From: Pelagibius litoralis
Lineage (GTDB): Bacteria; Pseudomonadota; Alphaproteobacteria; Kiloniellales; Kiloniellaceae
Assembly: GCF_011683915.1 (NCBI RefSeq)
Contig: NZ_JAAQPH010000008.1
Coordinates: 1 to 64,000, forward strand
DNA: 64,000 nt
Direction of reading: 5' to 3'
Numbering within the stretch: position 1 is the stretch's first letter; each line of letters opens with the position of its first letter. This document shows positions 63,738-64,000 of this stretch, piece by piece. The notes beneath the pieces are model-generated. The model worked only from the letters and a program-made list of their open reading frames with translations. It ran no database searches and was not told where the DNA came from. A program made the position numbers and the translations under genes.

Positions 63738-64000
63738 TCAGACGCCGAGATAACGGTCCTGCAGTTCGGCATCGGCCGCCAGATCTGCGGGCCTGCCCTG
63801 CCAGACCGTGCTGCCCTTCTCCAGGATCACGCAGGCGTCGGAGAGCGGCAACAGGTCCTTCAGATTCTTGTCGACCACAAGGATGGATTGCCCCCCGCCC
63901 TTCACATCGCGGATCGCTGCCCAGATCTCCTGACGGATCACCGGCGCCAGGCCCTCTGTCGCCTCGTCGAGGATCAACAGGCGCGGATTGGTCATCAAGG
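63738..64000 (-). CDS. Branched-chain amino acid ABC ATPase LivF-like, partial
   Basis: The C-terminal 87 or so residues of an ABC ATPase whose 5' part lies beyond the window. Walker B and the D-loop read LLILDEATEGLAPVI, and the tail QDRYLGV is typical of LivF proteins. VVDKNLKDLL replaces the more usual VEQN..A switch segment, with Lys where His is not expected. Other Liv genes probably follow outside the window. Confidence 0.88.
   Translation of the reverse strand, partial: LMTNPRLLILDEATEGLAPVIRQEIWAAIRDVKGGGQSILVVDKNLKDLLPLSDACVILEKGSTVWQGRPADLAADAELQDRYLGV

Noticed and set aside
1-64000. tRNA, rRNA or CRISPR array
   Set aside because: No conserved rRNA segments, no tRNA-like cloverleaf noticed and no regularly spaced repeats; short RNAs cannot be excluded without a covariance-model search.

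Overview
The window is GC-rich, densely coded DNA with frequent 1-8 nt start/stop overlaps. Gene content (FdsAB-type formate dehydrogenase, TctABC and TRAP transporters, GntR/FCD, LacI, DeoR, LysR and MarR regulators, PTS-dependent dihydroxyacetone kinase, homogentisate pathway) suggests a heterotrophic alphaproteobacterium, perhaps Rhodospirillales-like; this is inferred from content, not from a marker gene. No rRNA, tRNA or CRISPR array was seen.

Region 1 (0.1-20 kb, all minus strand) is an oxalate/formate/one-carbon block. In transcription order it holds a GntR/FCD regulator, oxalyl-CoA decarboxylase, formyl-CoA transferase, a stand-alone 10-formyl-THF-hydrolase-like formyltransferase, formate-THF ligase, a universal stress protein, a TctCBA transporter, a SucCD-like CoA ligase, an NAD-type formate dehydrogenase with fused gamma/beta subunits, an AlaX-type editing protein and an SDR. 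The same 10-bp palindrome (TGGTATACAA or TGGTATACCA) lies upstream of the regulator, of tctC and of the SucC-like gene. It is a good candidate operator tying these units into one regulon.

Region 2 (20-38 kb, minus strand) is a sugar/polyol block. It has an SDR, an FGGY kinase, a glutamine-synthetase-family ligase, a LacI regulator, an isomerase/epimerase, a Gfo/Idh/MocA dehydrogenase, a complete ABC importer (binding protein, two permeases, a 70-aa membrane protein, two ATPases), and then a PEP-driven dihydroxyacetone kinase with its own EI, HPr, DhaM, DhaL and DhaK and a small HTH protein.

Region 3 (37.8-52.7 kb) mixes an amine/gamma-glutamyl theme with a rearrangement. An intact GS-family/SDR/LysR set is followed by a two-gene cassette of unknown function (a Cys-rich protein and a probable Fe(II)/2-oxoglutarate-type oxygenase). 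Next come fragments of DeoR, GS, SDR and LysR genes, then an AT-richer sulfotransferase-like gene, and the intact DeoR gene. The arrangement is what an old tandem duplication followed by decay would leave. A PotDABC-like ABC importer follows, with a non-haem oxygenase, a cysteine hydrolase and a PuuD-like amidotransferase.

Region 4 (52.7-64 kb) contains a secreted HAD phosphatase-like protein and an arylsulfatase, divergent from an octahaem c-type cytochrome with TPRs. It continues with the homogentisate pathway (FAH-family hydrolase, HmgA, and a divergent MarR regulator with a perfect 8-bp inverted-repeat operator), a TRAP transporter, and the 3' end of a LivF-like ATPase gene cut by the window edge.
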